A stretch of 64,000 nt of DNA from Neoscytalidium dimidiatum. Taxonomy: Eukaryota > Ascomycota > Dothideomycetes > Botryosphaeriales > Botryosphaeriaceae. Positions 44,202 through 56,200 of the stretch are shown one piece after another. Made by a program: the position numbers and the translations under genes. The first letter of the stretch is position 1. The number at the start of each line of letters is the position of its first letter. The stretch covers positions 4,092,001 through 4,156,000 of the forward strand of contig CM074697.1 of assembly GCA_037367355.1 (NCBI GenBank), given 5' to 3'. The notes below the pieces were generated by a model, which did not search any database, was not told the DNA's origin, and worked only from the letters and a program-made list of their open reading frames with translations.

Positions 44202-46171
44202 ATGGCATTCCCCTTGACCATCCCGAAGAACAGAGAGCTGACCGGAGGTGATCTGCTCGCTCAATCTCTAAAAAAGCTTGGGGCTGAGGTAGCGTTTGGA
44301 TTGCACGGTGGTCATCTCGATGCTTTCCTTGTCGGGTGTGATTTAAGTGGCATCAAGCTGATTGATACACGCCATGAAACGGTCGCAGTGCAGGCTGCAG
44401 AGGGTTATTCGAAGATGACTGGGAGGACCGGCATTTGCTTCATCACTGCAAACAGCGGGTAAGCCAAAGTAGTTCCTCAATGCCCCGGTAGCAAACTCTG
44501 AATACGCACAGATATTCAAACGGTCTTCCTGGCCTTGCTACAGCATTTGCGGATAGGAGCTCCATACTCTGCATCACTTCCTCGGTGCCGCTGCGTGACC
44601 AGGAGAACAACTCGCTCCAGGGCCAGATCGACCAAGTTGTTGTAGCAAAACCAATCACCAAGTTTGCTCACCGAATCACAAGCCCTGAGGACCTCCCTCG
44701 CATTGTGGCTCATGCGGTGCATATCTCAGTTTCCGGGGCACCAGGTCTGCTGTACGCCGGGCATGACAGTGGATATGATACTGATAAGTTTAAGGTCCTG
44801 TCCTACTTGATGTGCCGATCGATGTTCTGTTCGCACCAGTTTCACCATCTCGGATCTCATGGGGATCGATCAGCAGTCCGCTGCCATACCTCCCCGGCCC
44901 ACATCAGGGAGCAATTGAAGAAGCAAGCAAGCTTCTGAGAAGCGCTAAGAGGCCCGCCGTAATTGTTGGAACTGGTGCAAGGTCTGAAGAAGTAAGTCAC
45001 CAGAAATGCAGAAGTACGAGCACTTCTAATCTTCTTTCCATAGGCTGCAACCGCCCTCGCAAGCTTCGCCTCCGCCACGAAGACTCCCATCTTCTCTAGC
45101 GGTAAGTTCGCCATCTTAACCTACCTGTACTCCAACCCCTCCTTCGCAGGCCCAGCCAGTATCCTCGGAGCTCTCACCCTAACCGGCACGCCGCCGGACT
45201 GTCTCGTCCTGCTCGGCGCCCGCACGGGCATGTATCTCGGCGGGCAGAGCGGCGCCATCGTACCCACCAAGAACTGCCGCATCATCCAGATTGACACCGA
45301 CGGGGGCGAGCTGGGCCGCACATTCCCCGTCCTCGGCATCGTATCCGACACAGCGCAGGCCGTCAACGCCCTCACCACCGCCCTGCAGCCGAACCCGCCC
45401 CGCGCGCCGGACGCCTGGCTCCAGGCCATCCAGACCGCGCAGGCGCTCCCCTCCGCGCACGACGCCGAACCCGCCACCGTCAAGGAAACCGGCCTCCTCC
45501 ACCCACACCACGCGCTCGCCACCCTCTTCGCCAGCCTCGCACCCTCGTCCTCCCCCTCCCCTTCCTTCGCCAACCCCATCGTCGTCCTCGACGGCGGCGA
45601 AGCCGCGCTCTGGGCGGGCCCGGCGTCCGCGCGCTGCCGGCCCGCCGCGCTCGTGTCGTCGACCGGCTACCTGGGCTTCCTGGGCAACGGGTTCGGGTAC
45701 GCGCTGGGGTGCGCGGTGGCGGAGCCGGCGCGGCCGGTCGTGCTGGTGCAGGGCGACGGGTCGGCGGGCTTCCACCTCACGGAGCTGGACACGTTCGCGC
45801 GGCACGGCCTGCGCGTGCTGACCGTCGTCGTCAACAACGCGTGCTGGGGCATGAGCCGGAACGGCCAGGACCTGGTGTACGGCGGGAAGACGGCGGCGCG
45901 GCCGGCCAGCGCGCTGAGCCCGCGGCTGGAGTTCGCGGCCGTGGCCAAGGGGCTTGGGTGCGCGGGCGCCGTGAGGTGCGACGGGCTGGACGAGATCGCG
46001 CCGAGGGTGCGGGAGGCGCTGGCGAAGGGCGGGCCGGCGTGCGTGGATTTGAGGGTTTCGAGCCAGCCGACGCACCCCGGGACGGAGGCCATGGTCGCGA
46101 TGACGGAGGATCCGGACGTGATCGTCGTGCCGTATTACGATAATGTGCCGCGGCCGCGTTATAAGCTGTGA
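44202..46171 (+). CDS. thiamine-diphosphate-dependent enzyme (acetolactate synthase/decarboxylase-like)
   Basis: Encodes 588 residues from five exons (introns 44459-44511, 44745-44794, 44992-45043, 45102-45149). It has the three-domain layout of the pyruvate oxidase/acetolactate synthase group. The PYR domain carries the activating Glu59 in DTRHETVAVQAAEGYSKMTGRTG. The second intron restores the family's SGAPGPVLLDVPIDVLF segment. The central domain follows, and the PP domain has the GDG...NN cofactor motif (VQGDGSAGF ... VVVNNACWGM). An FxG active-site region (GLHGGH) replaces the Pro/Gly loop of true acetolactate synthases, so decarboxylation or carboligation of another 2-keto acid is as likely. 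There is no mitochondrial presequence or SKL ending (it ends RYKL). The third exon is strongly GC-rich compared with the first. It is in tandem behind the SDR gene and 98 bases from the convergent receptor gene. Confidence 0.9.
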
Positions 46172-46269
46172 AGAGATGATCGCATCGAACCGGTCGTTTT
46201 CAAAATAGCACGAGATGATGTCCTCAAGTCACTGGTGTGTATCCATTTGCAATTGAACGGACGCGGATC

Positions 46270-47739
46270 TTATTCGTGAGTGAGAAATGGTGGCAGTGAG
46301 ATCTCACTCGGCGTGATGCTGTTGTTTCTGGATACTCTAATGTCGTCCTCGTCTTGGCTTGGGCAATGAGACTCTCGCCGTTGGGTCAGTGTGGTAGTAA
46401 CCATTATCGCTGCTGCACCGCTCGTCTCACCGCTGTCCTCCGAATCGTCCCATTCAACCACTCCCTTCTCCACTGTGGACTGCACAAGTCCTCCCCGTGC
46501 CCTCATCTGGCTGCGCTGATTTGCGTCGATCTTGAGTCTTTCCTCAAGTCTCGAGTGCCAGGCATGTCCTTTGTCGAATTGAGATATGGCAATCGTCTCC
46601 AAACCCTTGTTTTTCCGATTGCCGGAAAGAAGACCGGGAAATATCCTGGTGATGAGTGCCTTGCACTGTGGCAAGGAGGCGCAGATAATGCCCACGGTTA
46701 CTTCGATGATGGTCCATCGTGCCGAATTGACATTATCCCACCCTGGGTCCTTGGATCCTGCCGATTGGTTGATTGATCGCAGTCGGAGGAAGCCACAAAT
46801 ACAGCCGCTATGCCGTAGGAATTAGATCGTTTTCATCTGGGAGAGGCGTATCTACTTACAAACCGCCAAGGGCGAAAATGCTCATGAGCACATATCGTTC
46901 TCTTCGAGAGACGGGTAGCGACTTCAAAACAGGCATCGGCAACGCGATGAGAATGAAGTCGAACGCAATGTTTATGGCGCCCATGCTCATCCACATGAAT
47001 TTCACGTTAAAGCAATGGTCTTCCACTATGACTGGTGGATGCAGCCTTTCAGGATGCCAGAATAGCGATATGGGCCGGCACGTCAAAATGCAGAGCGTGA
47101 CTGCGACGCTGGTGTTGATGATGAGAAAAGCCAAGGTGATGAAACATGCTATCCTTGTCCCTTTGGTTGATGCAAAGATCCTGAGGTATGAGAGGACAAT
47201 GGACATCTTGGTGATTCCCATGGAGAAGGTGAACATGGTGAAGCCGATGTAGATGTGCTCGAAGGTTAATTAGCGGCTATAATTCATACTTAACAGGATG
47301 CTCACCAAGCTCAGTCGTGAAACCTCATAACGCGTAAGGTCGTAGATGTGCATGCCCATTCCCTTCTCTGATATACGTTAGAAAACCGCACCCCACTGCA
47401 TTGCACTGTGTCATGGGCACGCACTTGTACTGTCCACAAGCATGGCAGCTAAAATCGCGGCGCAGCACTGTGAGAAGCGTCAGCCGATGAGTGCTATGCG
47501 AGGAGTTGCCGTGGCGCGGGTACCGTAGCAAGGATTATTAGCCCATCGTCTAGTGCAAAGCTCCGGAGGATGTAGATACGTGTGTAAAGGCGAATGCAGA
47601 CCACGAATACGCAGACGGAAATTACAGCCAATGCTGTGGCCACAACCTCCGGGGCTCGGCTTGGAATGTGCCCCTTTGCCCCTTGGCTCATCGGCACATT
47701 CGAGGCATCGTCCCGGGGCCATAGTGAGTGAACGTCCAT
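46270..47739 (-). CDS. rhodopsin-like seven-helix membrane protein (PTH11-type), copy A
   Basis: Encodes 416 residues from five exons (introns 47468-47523, 47368-47430, 47258-47305, 46808-46859). It has seven hydrophobic helices in the fungal rhodopsin-domain pattern. The first are VVATALAVISVCVFVVCI and an ALDDGLIILATCCAAILAAML segment; then come KGMGMHIYDL, CRPISLFWH and DHCFN (paired cysteines), and SMGAINIAFDFILIALPMPVL. The last intron follows LGGF and is followed by LRLRS ... DPGWDNVNSARWTIIEVTVGIICASLP. The C-terminal 120 residues are cytosolic, charged and Ser/Thr-rich. Related proteins act as cell-surface sensors in plant-associated fungi. No CFEM domain is present, so it is the non-CFEM class. 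Ligand unknown. It shares splice architecture with copy B next door. Confidence 0.88.
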
Positions 47740-48328
47740 AGTTACGATGAATGCAGAATGAATGTATGCGCATCGCCGACCGAGGGCTCGTTGGCTTAAG
47801 AAGGGCTTTGAAAGGCTGGGATCTAGCCGCAGCTGTGGCGCTATCGCTTCTAATCTGAGCTCTAAGGGTTGATCCCTTGGATCCGAGAATGACTATCAGG
47901 TAAATTGGCCAGCCTTTCGGCTTTAGAAAGTTCGAATGCCTTAGATCTTTCTTCCAACTCCGCTTTCGGCTTGGCGCACCGTCCCTGGAAAACTTTGTTG
48001 CAGTAAAGCTGAAGCAACTTGACCTGTATTAAGCTTAGCTCGCCAGTAGTTTCAAGTCTTCCATTAGCCTTCCACCGCATGCATTATCATATAGTGGCTG
48101 CGCTGTTGCATTGTCACTTGCGGGAAGCAAGGGATGGAAGACGAACCGCAGCATGAGCGTCGCTTTCCGGGAGGTTCGGTCAAGGATGTGAGGAATTTTC
48201 CGATGTGAGACAATGAAACGCTTCACGGTAGAGACGAGAAGCAGTTACAGTTTGATTTTGATTTTTTCTTTCTTTATATTAGCGAGGGTCATGCATGTCT
48301 TGTGCCATTATACAGAATGAAACGTTCG
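47740..48328. other. promoter of receptor copy A, 3' flank of copy B
   Basis: About 590 bases between the two tandem receptor genes on the reverse strand. No element stands out. Confidence 0.5.
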
Positions 48329-49729
48329 TCATTTACAGCATGTAGGTTCACTAGTCCAGATGAACTCCTCCTTTACTTGAATGCCCCTACGCGGAGCCGT
48401 ATCCGAGTTCTCTTCGCTGATCGTTCTCATCGAGCCGTTTGGCCCTTGGCCACCAACTATCTCTGTCGTCAATTCCACCTCGTCATCCGCTCTTAATCGC
48501 CCGTTGTACGTCATATTGCCGGTGTCACCCCCGTGCAAACTCTCCCATAGCCGTCTGCCTCTAGTTGTCCTCGCGGTGTCCTTCGAAGTTGCGTTCAGGT
48601 ATCCATCCGTGCCCGGTGGAGCGCCATTTGTATATCCTTGGCTCTTGCCACCACTCAGCGTCGAATGGACTTTGGCCCACCACTTGCGGTAGTATGGGCC
48701 GAACGTTGGAAGGCATGCACAAATAATGCCAATGAATGGCTCCACCGAAGACCATACAAAGACTGGGGTCATGGCCCATGTCAGGTCAGTGGCATTGATG
48801 AATTGCTTGAGGCTTATGATTCGGATGATAGCGGTGATGCAGACACTGCCAAACTGTTAGCCGCTGTTTACAACAGCATCTGAGAAAACCTACAAGCCTC
48901 CCAGCATCAAGATGGCAATCACGGCCAGCCTTTCAGTCAATGGCATCTGCAGCCCCATGACTGTAGGGATCGGGATCACAACAAGCGCGAAGTCCACGAA
49001 CAGAGCCCAAGCGCCATTCGATAAGAAAAATGCCCCCAAATTGACACATTCTCCCTTTGCGGCTGGGTCGCCGAATCGGTTCCAGAGATAAGACAGCGGG
49101 CGGCAACCGACGTTGATGACTATAAGGATAATGGCCCAATACATGACAATAATGAAGCCGACCAGGTAGAAGACGAGCTCATAGCGGAAGATGCGGCGAT
49201 AGAACAGCAGGATCGAAAAATTCGTTAAAGAAACACTTGTTGCATAAATCATAAGGTAGACGTATAGGATCTGGCGGCGTTAGCAGGTTTTTTTTTTTTT
49301 TTTTTTCAGCAATTCTTTTCAGCCTACCTTCCATAGCGTCGCCAACTTCGATGGGTCCGTCGCCCAGATGTGTGTGCCCAAGCCGTAGGGTACGCCTGAT
49401 CCTTCCAGTTAGCCCAATCCCTCTGCACGGATACTCGCGGAAGTCTCACTGATGAAGCAACACACCGCCGTTCCCCAGGTAGAGAACTAAAAGCATTCAG
49501 CTCTGGATATTGCGGAACGGTTCGGTGTTCATACCAGCGCCAGGAGGACAGTGAAATCATCTGCTTTGAAGCTGGGCTTCCCGTTCTGGGTCCTCAACCA
49601 GACCCGAAGAGCTACGACGATTGTACCGATCACTGCTACCGTGATGATGGACCCATAGATGGTCGTGTTTCGGTTGGCAGTCAGGTCCATGCCAGGGGGC
49701 GGATCCCCGAAGATGCTGGTGGCCGACAT
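48329..49729 (-). CDS. rhodopsin-like seven-helix membrane protein (PTH11-type), copy B
   Basis: Encodes about 399 residues from five exons (introns 49487-49534, 49402-49449, 49271-49327, 48846-48893). The start is ATG 49729 (MSATSIFGDPPPGMD). Helix 1 is IYGSIITVAVIGTIVVALRV, followed by KADDFTVLLAL, FSTWGTAVCCFI, and GVPYGLGTHIWATDPSKLATLWK. Next are IYATSVSLTNFSILLFYRRIF, VNVGCRPLSYLWNRFGD, GECVNLGAFFLSNGAWALFVDFALVVIPIP, and VCITAIIRIISLKQF ... TWAMTPVFVWSSVEPFIGIICACLP. The C-terminal 110 residues are cytosolic and polar. The 37-base exon 2 and the phase-2 intron after LGGF match copy A exactly, pointing to a tandem duplication. The third intron carries a 19-base homopolymer. Sensor function is inferred from the family. 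Confidence 0.88.
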
Positions 49730-52572
49730 GGGCGGTACGGAGGTCGCTGTCCGCAAGGCTGTTGGCCTACTCTCGCGGGGCAGCAAGTGTTGTATAGGAG
49801 TCGAGGGCAGGACTCTTATTATCGTCGACGCCGGAGGTTCCGATGGTCATGGCCGGGCCAACAGTATAAGGAAACCTGAAACACGTCCAGATCTTGCCAG
49901 GGACGCTCTTACAGGCGCAGGTCGACCGTTAAAATTCATGCACGCGTGCCTGGCGCTGATGCGGGCCGATCAGCGTGGCGCTGTGGGCCAAGCGTGGAAT
50001 ACGGGATCCCAGAGAGCGGGATATGGTCACAGCGAATTCGCCTGTCCCGCCGCGGATGGGCCAGTGTCGGGTCTGGTTGGCTCGTAGTGGCGGGCCGTTG
50101 AGGAGAAAGCGCCGGGTACCAGACCATTTAATGCTGCACGTAAGGTCACCCGCAAACGCTGGCCCCAGAGTGCTCTGTTCCTCACCGGACGCCGCGCACG
50201 CGACCTGGAAATTAGGGGGCAGGGGTGGCATCTGGGCCGGGCATTCGACGTCAAAAACACCAAGATACTTGCGAGGAGGCGCTGCTCTGACCACTGGGGA
50301 GCTCTGAGATCGAACCATTTTCCTGGGCACCCCTGCAACCAGGGCCCTCACGAGCGAGGAGGACCGATTCCCGAAGGCACTCTCCGCCATTCAGACTCAA
50401 GTGAAACACAGTGCGTCAACGCAAAGGGCGTAGGAGCTCTGCGGGACTGCGCCAACATCGAAAGCAACCCGAAATCCATCGCGGCCCGGAGCATGGACAG
50501 CCTCTGATAGGCAAAGCTATCCGCGAGAGCAACCAGAGGCCATCCAGCTGGGAGACAGGGACGAAGGAGAAAAACTGCCGTAGCGTTTATCGTGGATTCC
50601 GCGATCCCGCCCAGGACATTAGCAACTTCAGCGAGTCAGAACCTCTCCCATCATTGCCGGTTATCGAATGGCCAAGGGCGGGAAGAACACGTCAATTTGC
50701 CGACGCTCACGACTCGTATCAGGAGATCCTTCAGGCATACGCAGGCACAAAGCTGCCTGTATCACTGTCGTCCAGAACGCTGCAGCCTCATGTCGTCTGC
50801 CTAGAGGTCGACCTTATAGTTATTAGCGAAGCCTTGCATGCAGCGGTCCGGCCGTTGGGAAGTGTCAGTGCTCTCCCGCTCGCTTCTTGCTGCCAGGGGC
50901 GGTCCGGCTCACCAAGCCTTACGGCGATTTCTTTTCAGTATGATTGTCCGCTACGTGACAAGCGCACTAGGATCCTCCCTTGGCTATCCACACTAGGCAT
51001 ACGGGGAAGCGGTAAGGCTTGTCAGATTTTCAGATGACAGCCGGTCGGTAGGCCTGAGGAAGACCACTGCTTTCAGAGCTTTCAGGGCGTAGGTTTTGCG
51101 CGGAATCTGGCCAGCGACCGTGCCCTGCCTCGACTTGACTCATACGCACTCGCACTCGCACTCGCCAAGGTGCACCTCCCGCTCTGAGCCCGTGAGGTTC
51201 ACCGACATTTCGCCATCGGGTGTGCTCGTCTGTTGGCATCGGCACTCTCCTCTTACCGGGCCTCGAGGGCGGCCTCGGCCTTCAACCTCGCTAGCATGAC
51301 GCCGTGCACTCTCGAAGAGCACATATGTCGAACATCTAGCTAAGTCGGGCGACGATCGGTGCCTGTCATCTACGCGGCGCTTGAATATGGACAGGGAGAG
51401 GGATAATACGGCATTTGAGAAGCCCGATTTGCTTTCCAGTCGGCCGCACTGCTTGCATCTCAGTCCCGTGCACCTGTTGATTTCCCTTAGCATGGACGGA
51501 CGAGTGCTGAAGAAAATGACCTCATGCGTTTAGTGAATTGGAAAGCCCCTGAGTAAAGCCAAATCATCGAGCGTATCCCGAAGGCACTAAACGCGGGTGC
51601 ATCCGTAGGCGAATGCTGCGATGAACAGTCGGGTTGACGAGGGATCTAACCGAGACGCGGGGCAATAGGCTTGTCTTTAACGACCTTGGACACGGGAGCC
51701 AACGTGAGGTGTGTTTCCGCTGGAAAATAGATGAACTAAAAGCAGCAGCTCGGCGGGTCTTATGCTCATGAATGAGGTACTGGCTCATGGAAACATCCTT
51801 GTCTGGCGACATGGTGGTTCCCCGCCAAACAAAAAGAAAAGCTTGAACATTATTTACCCGCAATTCAAAGGATTTGTAGCTTACAAAATGGACAGGGAAG
51901 ATCATCTTGCCACCAACGGCGCTGCCACACGTTCGAATCAACGAAAGCATCTCCTGAATGTTAAACTCAATGTTCTCGAGAACTCGCCTGCGCCAGCGGG
52001 ATTAAGGGGACGCCATGCGATCGGCGCGCACATTTGAGAGTCCGTAGGATGACTGCCGAAGAGGCGATCTGTGCCATCCGCTGGTAGCCTCCGTTGGAAC
52101 TGTTGTGTTCGGTCTGACTGTGCTGAACCTTTCCCCGCGCGAGTCTCATGACAAGGCCGTTCCGTCTATGGGACAGGAAGGAATCAGCCAAACACGTCAG
52201 GGCCTGCAGAACGCGGCCTTCGAGCATACCTGGGGCGATATTGCGCGGGAACACCAACTGGATGCTTCATCATCGATACAAGCATGCCAAGGATCTCATT
52301 GGATGACGAAGCTTTCCCTTGTCGCGCCACTTACGTGCCTGATAAGCACACGGTAAGCATCGCATACGCTGGCTCCGGCGATGGATGCACTAGCGTGTTT
52401 GTACCCCCAGGATTGTGCCGCATCCTGAATCAGCCTTAGCTCCGCCTTACCATGTCCCCGGACGAGTGCTCTTTGGCCCTGCAGCGCTGCAGTTAAAAGA
52501 ACGAAAACCCCGCATTGTTGCAGCTTGCGTCGGAAGTTTCTAAACGCTCTCGGGTACCTGGAATTGCCTACC
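49730..52572. other. 2.8-kb intergenic region, no supported gene
   Basis: Both strands were read. A forward frame of about 208 codons (50411-51037) and several reverse frames exist, but their translations look random (no hydrophobic pattern, no domain, no plausible splice partners). A reverse stretch around 51990-52260 reads loosely like the helical end of a fungal regulator, too weak to call. The region may be a gene relic or contain the regulatory DNA of the sugar porter. Confidence 0.4.
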
Positions 52573-54804
52573 ATGGATCCAAAGTCAGAGAAGATCGAGG
52601 AAACGACGGGCACACAGCAGGAGTACGCAGACTCGGGCGGAAAGAAAGACGTCCTCGACGTCCCGGAGACGGACCGCAGCCACCTCAATGCAGTCTTCGA
52701 AAACCCTCTGGCGAGCGTCTCCCGGGAGCAGTTGTTGAAGGACGTGGAGGAGTTCTGCCACAGATTCGACCTGATGGACCATGTGGACCTCTTGAAGCAA
52801 GGAGCGCTCGTTGCGCAGAACCCATCAAGTTATCATGAGATGTCCGAAATCTCCGATGAGGACAAGATGTATCTGGAGCGAGAGAAGGTGCATTTCCCCG
52901 GCACAGGGAAGGGAAAGTTGTAGTTGACATTAGTCAGACGCACAAGTGGGACCAGCCATGGCAGCTGTACTGGCTTGTTTGTAAGTACTCCCGCAAGTGT
53001 CCTGTGCTTGACTAACACGAGGGTAGCCATGTCTTCGCTTGCAGCCGCTGTTCAAGGAATGGACGAGACAGTCAACAACGGAGCACAGGCTTTCTACCTT
53101 GACGTAGGTTCCCCGAGCTGCGACTGATACGTCTGCTTACCGGGTTAGACGCTAGGGATTAAATCTGAGCGCTTCTCGCAATCGATGCAGGACAACTTGA
53201 CCGGGCTTGTCGTTGGCGCTCCCTACCTTGCCTGTGCCATTCTCGGCTGCTGGCTTACCGAGCCCATGAACAGAGTGTTTGCCAGACGAGGAACTATATT
53301 CATCTCCTGTCTCATTGCCGCGGTGGCTTCAATCTGGGAAGGAGTGTGTAATAGCTGGGTGAATCTGTTCCTGGCTCGGTTTGTTCTGGGACTCGGTATC
53401 GGAGCGAAGTCAACCACGGTGCCCGTATACACTGCAGAGTGTTCTCCTGCACCGATTCGTGGTGCTCTCGTCATGCAATGGCAGGTGTGGACCGCGTTTG
53501 GTATCATGCTGGGGAACATAATGGTCAGCTCATCTGCTTCTTACTATGATGTCGTCGAGGAGAGGAGCAGCCGTCCGGACCAAGATACTCGACCTTCTAT
53601 TACACATTTCCGTCCGAACGACTGTTCCGACTTCCCATTGCTCCAGCTGATGACAGCATACTGACTCTACTTCCCAGGGAGTTGCCTTCGGCGGACTTGA
53701 ACCTGACCTTGCCTGGCGTCTTATCCTGGGCTCCACTGTGGTCCTCCCTCTCATCGTCTGCGCCCAGGTGTACTTCTGTCCCGAGTCTCCCAGGTGGCTC
53801 ATCCAGCATGGCAAAATGCAAAAAGCCTTTAGGTCCTTCCGCATCGTCCGGCGCACGGACCTTCAAGCATGCCGCGATCTGTACTACACTTATGTAGGAG
53901 TCGAGCTTGAGCGCAAAGTTAACAAGGGAAAGAACCTCTTTACTCAGTTCTGGGAGCTTTTTAGCATTCCTCGCAACCGGCGAGCCTCTTGGGCAACTTG
54001 GATTGTCATGTTTGGCCAGCAATTCTGTGGTGTGAATGTACGTCAACGCGCTTCTCTTCCATCTCAACATTCTGGTAATGATAGTGGTGTTTTCAGGTCA
54101 TCGCGTACTATTCGACTACCATCTTCCAGCAAGGCGGTTACGGACGCAATGCCGCCCTGCTCGCGTCAATGGGAACCGGAATCCTCAACTGGGTCTTTGC
54201 GCTGCCCGCTTTCTTCACGATCGACACCTTCGGCCGGCGGAACCTCCTCTTGACTACCTTCCCGTTCCTGGCCATCACCCTGCTCTGGACGGGCATGTCG
54301 TTCTTCATCGACCCTCCGCCACCCGGTAGCGAGATCTCCAGGAGCAAGACCCGCCTCGGCATGATCACGACGGGCATGTATCTCTTCGAGTGCTTCTACT
54401 CGCCGGGCATGGGGCCGGTGCCCTTCTCGTACTCGGCAGAGTCCTTTCCCATGCACGTCCGTGATGTCGGAATGAGTTTTGCGACGGCGACAACTTGGTG
54501 CTTCAACTTTATCCTCTCCTTCACATGGCCGCGCCTCGTCAGCGCCTTCACGAACCAGGGGGCGTTCGGCTGGTACGCCGCCTGGTGCGTGATTCTTTGG
54601 ATTCTCGTCCTCTTGTTCATGCCGGAGACGAAGGCGTTGACGCTGGAGGAGCTGGACCAGGTGTTCAGCGTCCCCACCTGGAAGCATTCAAGCTACCAGT
54701 TGAAGAATGCCATCTGGCACTTCAAGCGATACGTGCTGTTCCAGAAGAATCTGGAGCCCCTGCCGCCATTCTACGAGGGTGCAGACAAGCTGATGGAGTC
54801 GTAG
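52573..54804 (+). CDS. MFS sugar porter family transporter 1
   Basis: Encodes 625 residues from six coding exons (introns 52888-52937, 52981-53026, 53104-53148, 53524-53677, 54038-54096). An N-terminal cytosolic segment of about 120 residues precedes twelve membrane helices. Sugar-porter motifs are present: GAPYLACAILGCWLTEPMN, YTAECSPAPIRGALVMQWQ, PESPRWLIQHGK at the central loop, FGQQFCGVNVIAYYSTTIF at helix 7 (rebuilt across the fifth intron), DTFGRRN, and PETKALTLEELDQVF after helix 12. Such proteins move hexoses, polyols or sugar acids with protons. The long N-terminus and helix-7 motif resemble polyol/disaccharide transporters more than hexose carriers. It is followed 283 bases later by the hydroxyacid dehydrogenase on the same strand and opens the candidate cluster. 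Confidence 0.93.
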
Positions 54805-55087
54805 ATGGAGAAGAGGAATGGTTCTACTGGTGCGATGATGCTGAGCCGTCCTGGGCCCATAATCACGTAATTCTGGACGTCGGGTATGGCCCTGGGCAAG
54901 GAGCGGGGTCGGCGACAGGATGGCGCGATGGGCGGGACAGGTGAAGGAATTGTGGAGCACTCGCTTACTTTTCGGCCTTTGCCCCGCAGCGATTGTCGGA
55001 GTTGTAGTCCCTCTGCACGACCATAACTGCGGGGTGTTTGTAGCTGGTAGTTTTACTATCACAACCTTGTTCTCTCGCTCAGACAAA

Positions 55088-56200
55088 ATGCCTAAACCTA
55101 TTGTTTTGCATCTCGGCAACGATGTTAAGTACAGCCGGGATTACTATGAAAAAGAATTCTTGCCCAGATTCACGGTAGTGCAGAACAAGGACCTAGACAG
55201 AGAATCCTTTAAGAAGGCATTGAAAGAAAAGAAGTATGCACTTTGGCTCTTTGGATACCCAGGGGAGCCGTTACTGACTGAGGCCAGGTATGGTGACTTT
55301 TCAGCCATCTTCCGTCCGCACTTTCAAACCGGAGGCGAGATGGGCCAGTGGGATGAAGAATTGATCTCTTTGCTTCCACCATCGGTCCGCATTTTTGCAT
55401 CTGCCGGAGCTGGCTTCAACTGGGCGGATGTAGACGTGTTTGGCAAACGCAAGATTTGGTACGCCAACGGCGCGGGCGCCTCGGACGAAGCCGTATCAGA
55501 CACCGCTCTGTACATGACACTCTCCGTCTTCCGCAATTTCACACGTGCTCAGCTGGCCGCGAGATCTGGAGACCCGGAGCGCTTCAGCTATACGCATGGC
55601 TTGATTGCTGACATATCGGCCAACCCTCGCGGACACGTTCTCGGCATCGTCGGCCTTGGAAACATCAGCAAGAAATTTGCTCTCAAGGCACGTCTTGCTC
55701 TTGGGATGGAAATCCACTATTACGACGTCGTCCGCGCGAGCACAGAAGAAGAGGAAAGATTGCAAGCAACCTATCATCCAACTCTGGAAGAGCTCCTGAA
55801 GATCTCCGATTGCGTGTCCCTGCATACGCCGCTCAACAACCATACCCGGGACCTCATCAACGCCAACAACATCTTTCTTATGAAACCTGGAGCACGCTTG
55901 ATCAATACCGCCAGAGGTCCGATTGTGGAGGAAAAGGCGTTGATCGATGCATTGAGGAAAGGCCACCTGAGTGCGGCTGGCCTGGACGTCTTCTACAATG
56001 AGCCCCACATTCCGAAAGAGCTCCTGAAGATGGAGAACGTGACTTTGACGACGCACATTGGTGGAGGAGCATTGGACACGAGGGTGAACTTTGAGCTTCT
56101 TGCCATGAAAAACATAGTTACCGTTGTTGGCCCAGATGGAGAGTTCGCGGGCAAGCCTTTGACGCCAGTGAATACCCGTGCTTTCGAAGCGGCATCATAG
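55088..56200 (+). CDS. D-isomer-specific 2-hydroxyacid dehydrogenase
   Basis: Single-exon gene of 370 residues; the start ATG 55088 follows ACAAAATG, a good context. These NAD(P)-dependent enzymes interconvert D-2-hydroxy acids and 2-keto acids. The cofactor motif is VLGIVGLGNISKKFALKAR at residues 184-202. The catalytic triad is visible: Arg276 in NTARGPIV, Glu305 in YNEP, and His323 in THIGGGALDTR. An acidic residue pair after strand 2 (YYDVVRAS) suggests NAD. The overall pattern (HTPLNNHTRDLINANN) fits fungal D-mandelate/hydroxyisocaproate-type dehydrogenases. Lying between a sugar porter and an aldolase, it could reduce the keto product of the aldolase or oxidise a hydroxy acid feeding it. 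There is no obvious targeting signal. Confidence 0.93.
   Translation: MPKPIVLHLGNDVKYSRDYYEKEFLPRFTVVQNKDLDRESFKKALKEKKYALWLFGYPGEPLLTEARYGDFSAIFRPHFQTGGEMGQWDEELISLLPPSVRIFASAGAGFNWADVDVFGKRKIWYANGAGASDEAVSDTALYMTLSVFRNFTRAQLAARSGDPERFSYTHGLIADISANPRGHVLGIVGLGNISKKFALKARLALGMEIHYYDVVRASTEEEERLQATYHPTLEELLKISDCVSLHTPLNNHTRDLINANNIFLMKPGARLINTARGPIVEEKALIDALRKGHLSAAGLDVFYNEPHIPKELLKMENVTLTTHIGGGALDTRVNFELLAMKNIVTVVGPDGEFAGKPLTPVNTRAFEAAS

Noticed and set aside
44745..44794. Apparent frameshift in the thiamine enzyme
   Set aside because: A 50-base intron with normal GT..AG ends restores SGAPGPVLLDVPIDV, so the gene is intact.
45179..46075. 298-codon reverse open frame opposite the thiamine enzyme
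   Set aside because: Composition artefact of the GC-rich third exon; Arg/Ala-rich translation without motifs.
50411..51037. 208-codon open frame in the gap before MFS 1
   Set aside because: Translation looks random and has no splice partners; could be a relic but nothing supports it.
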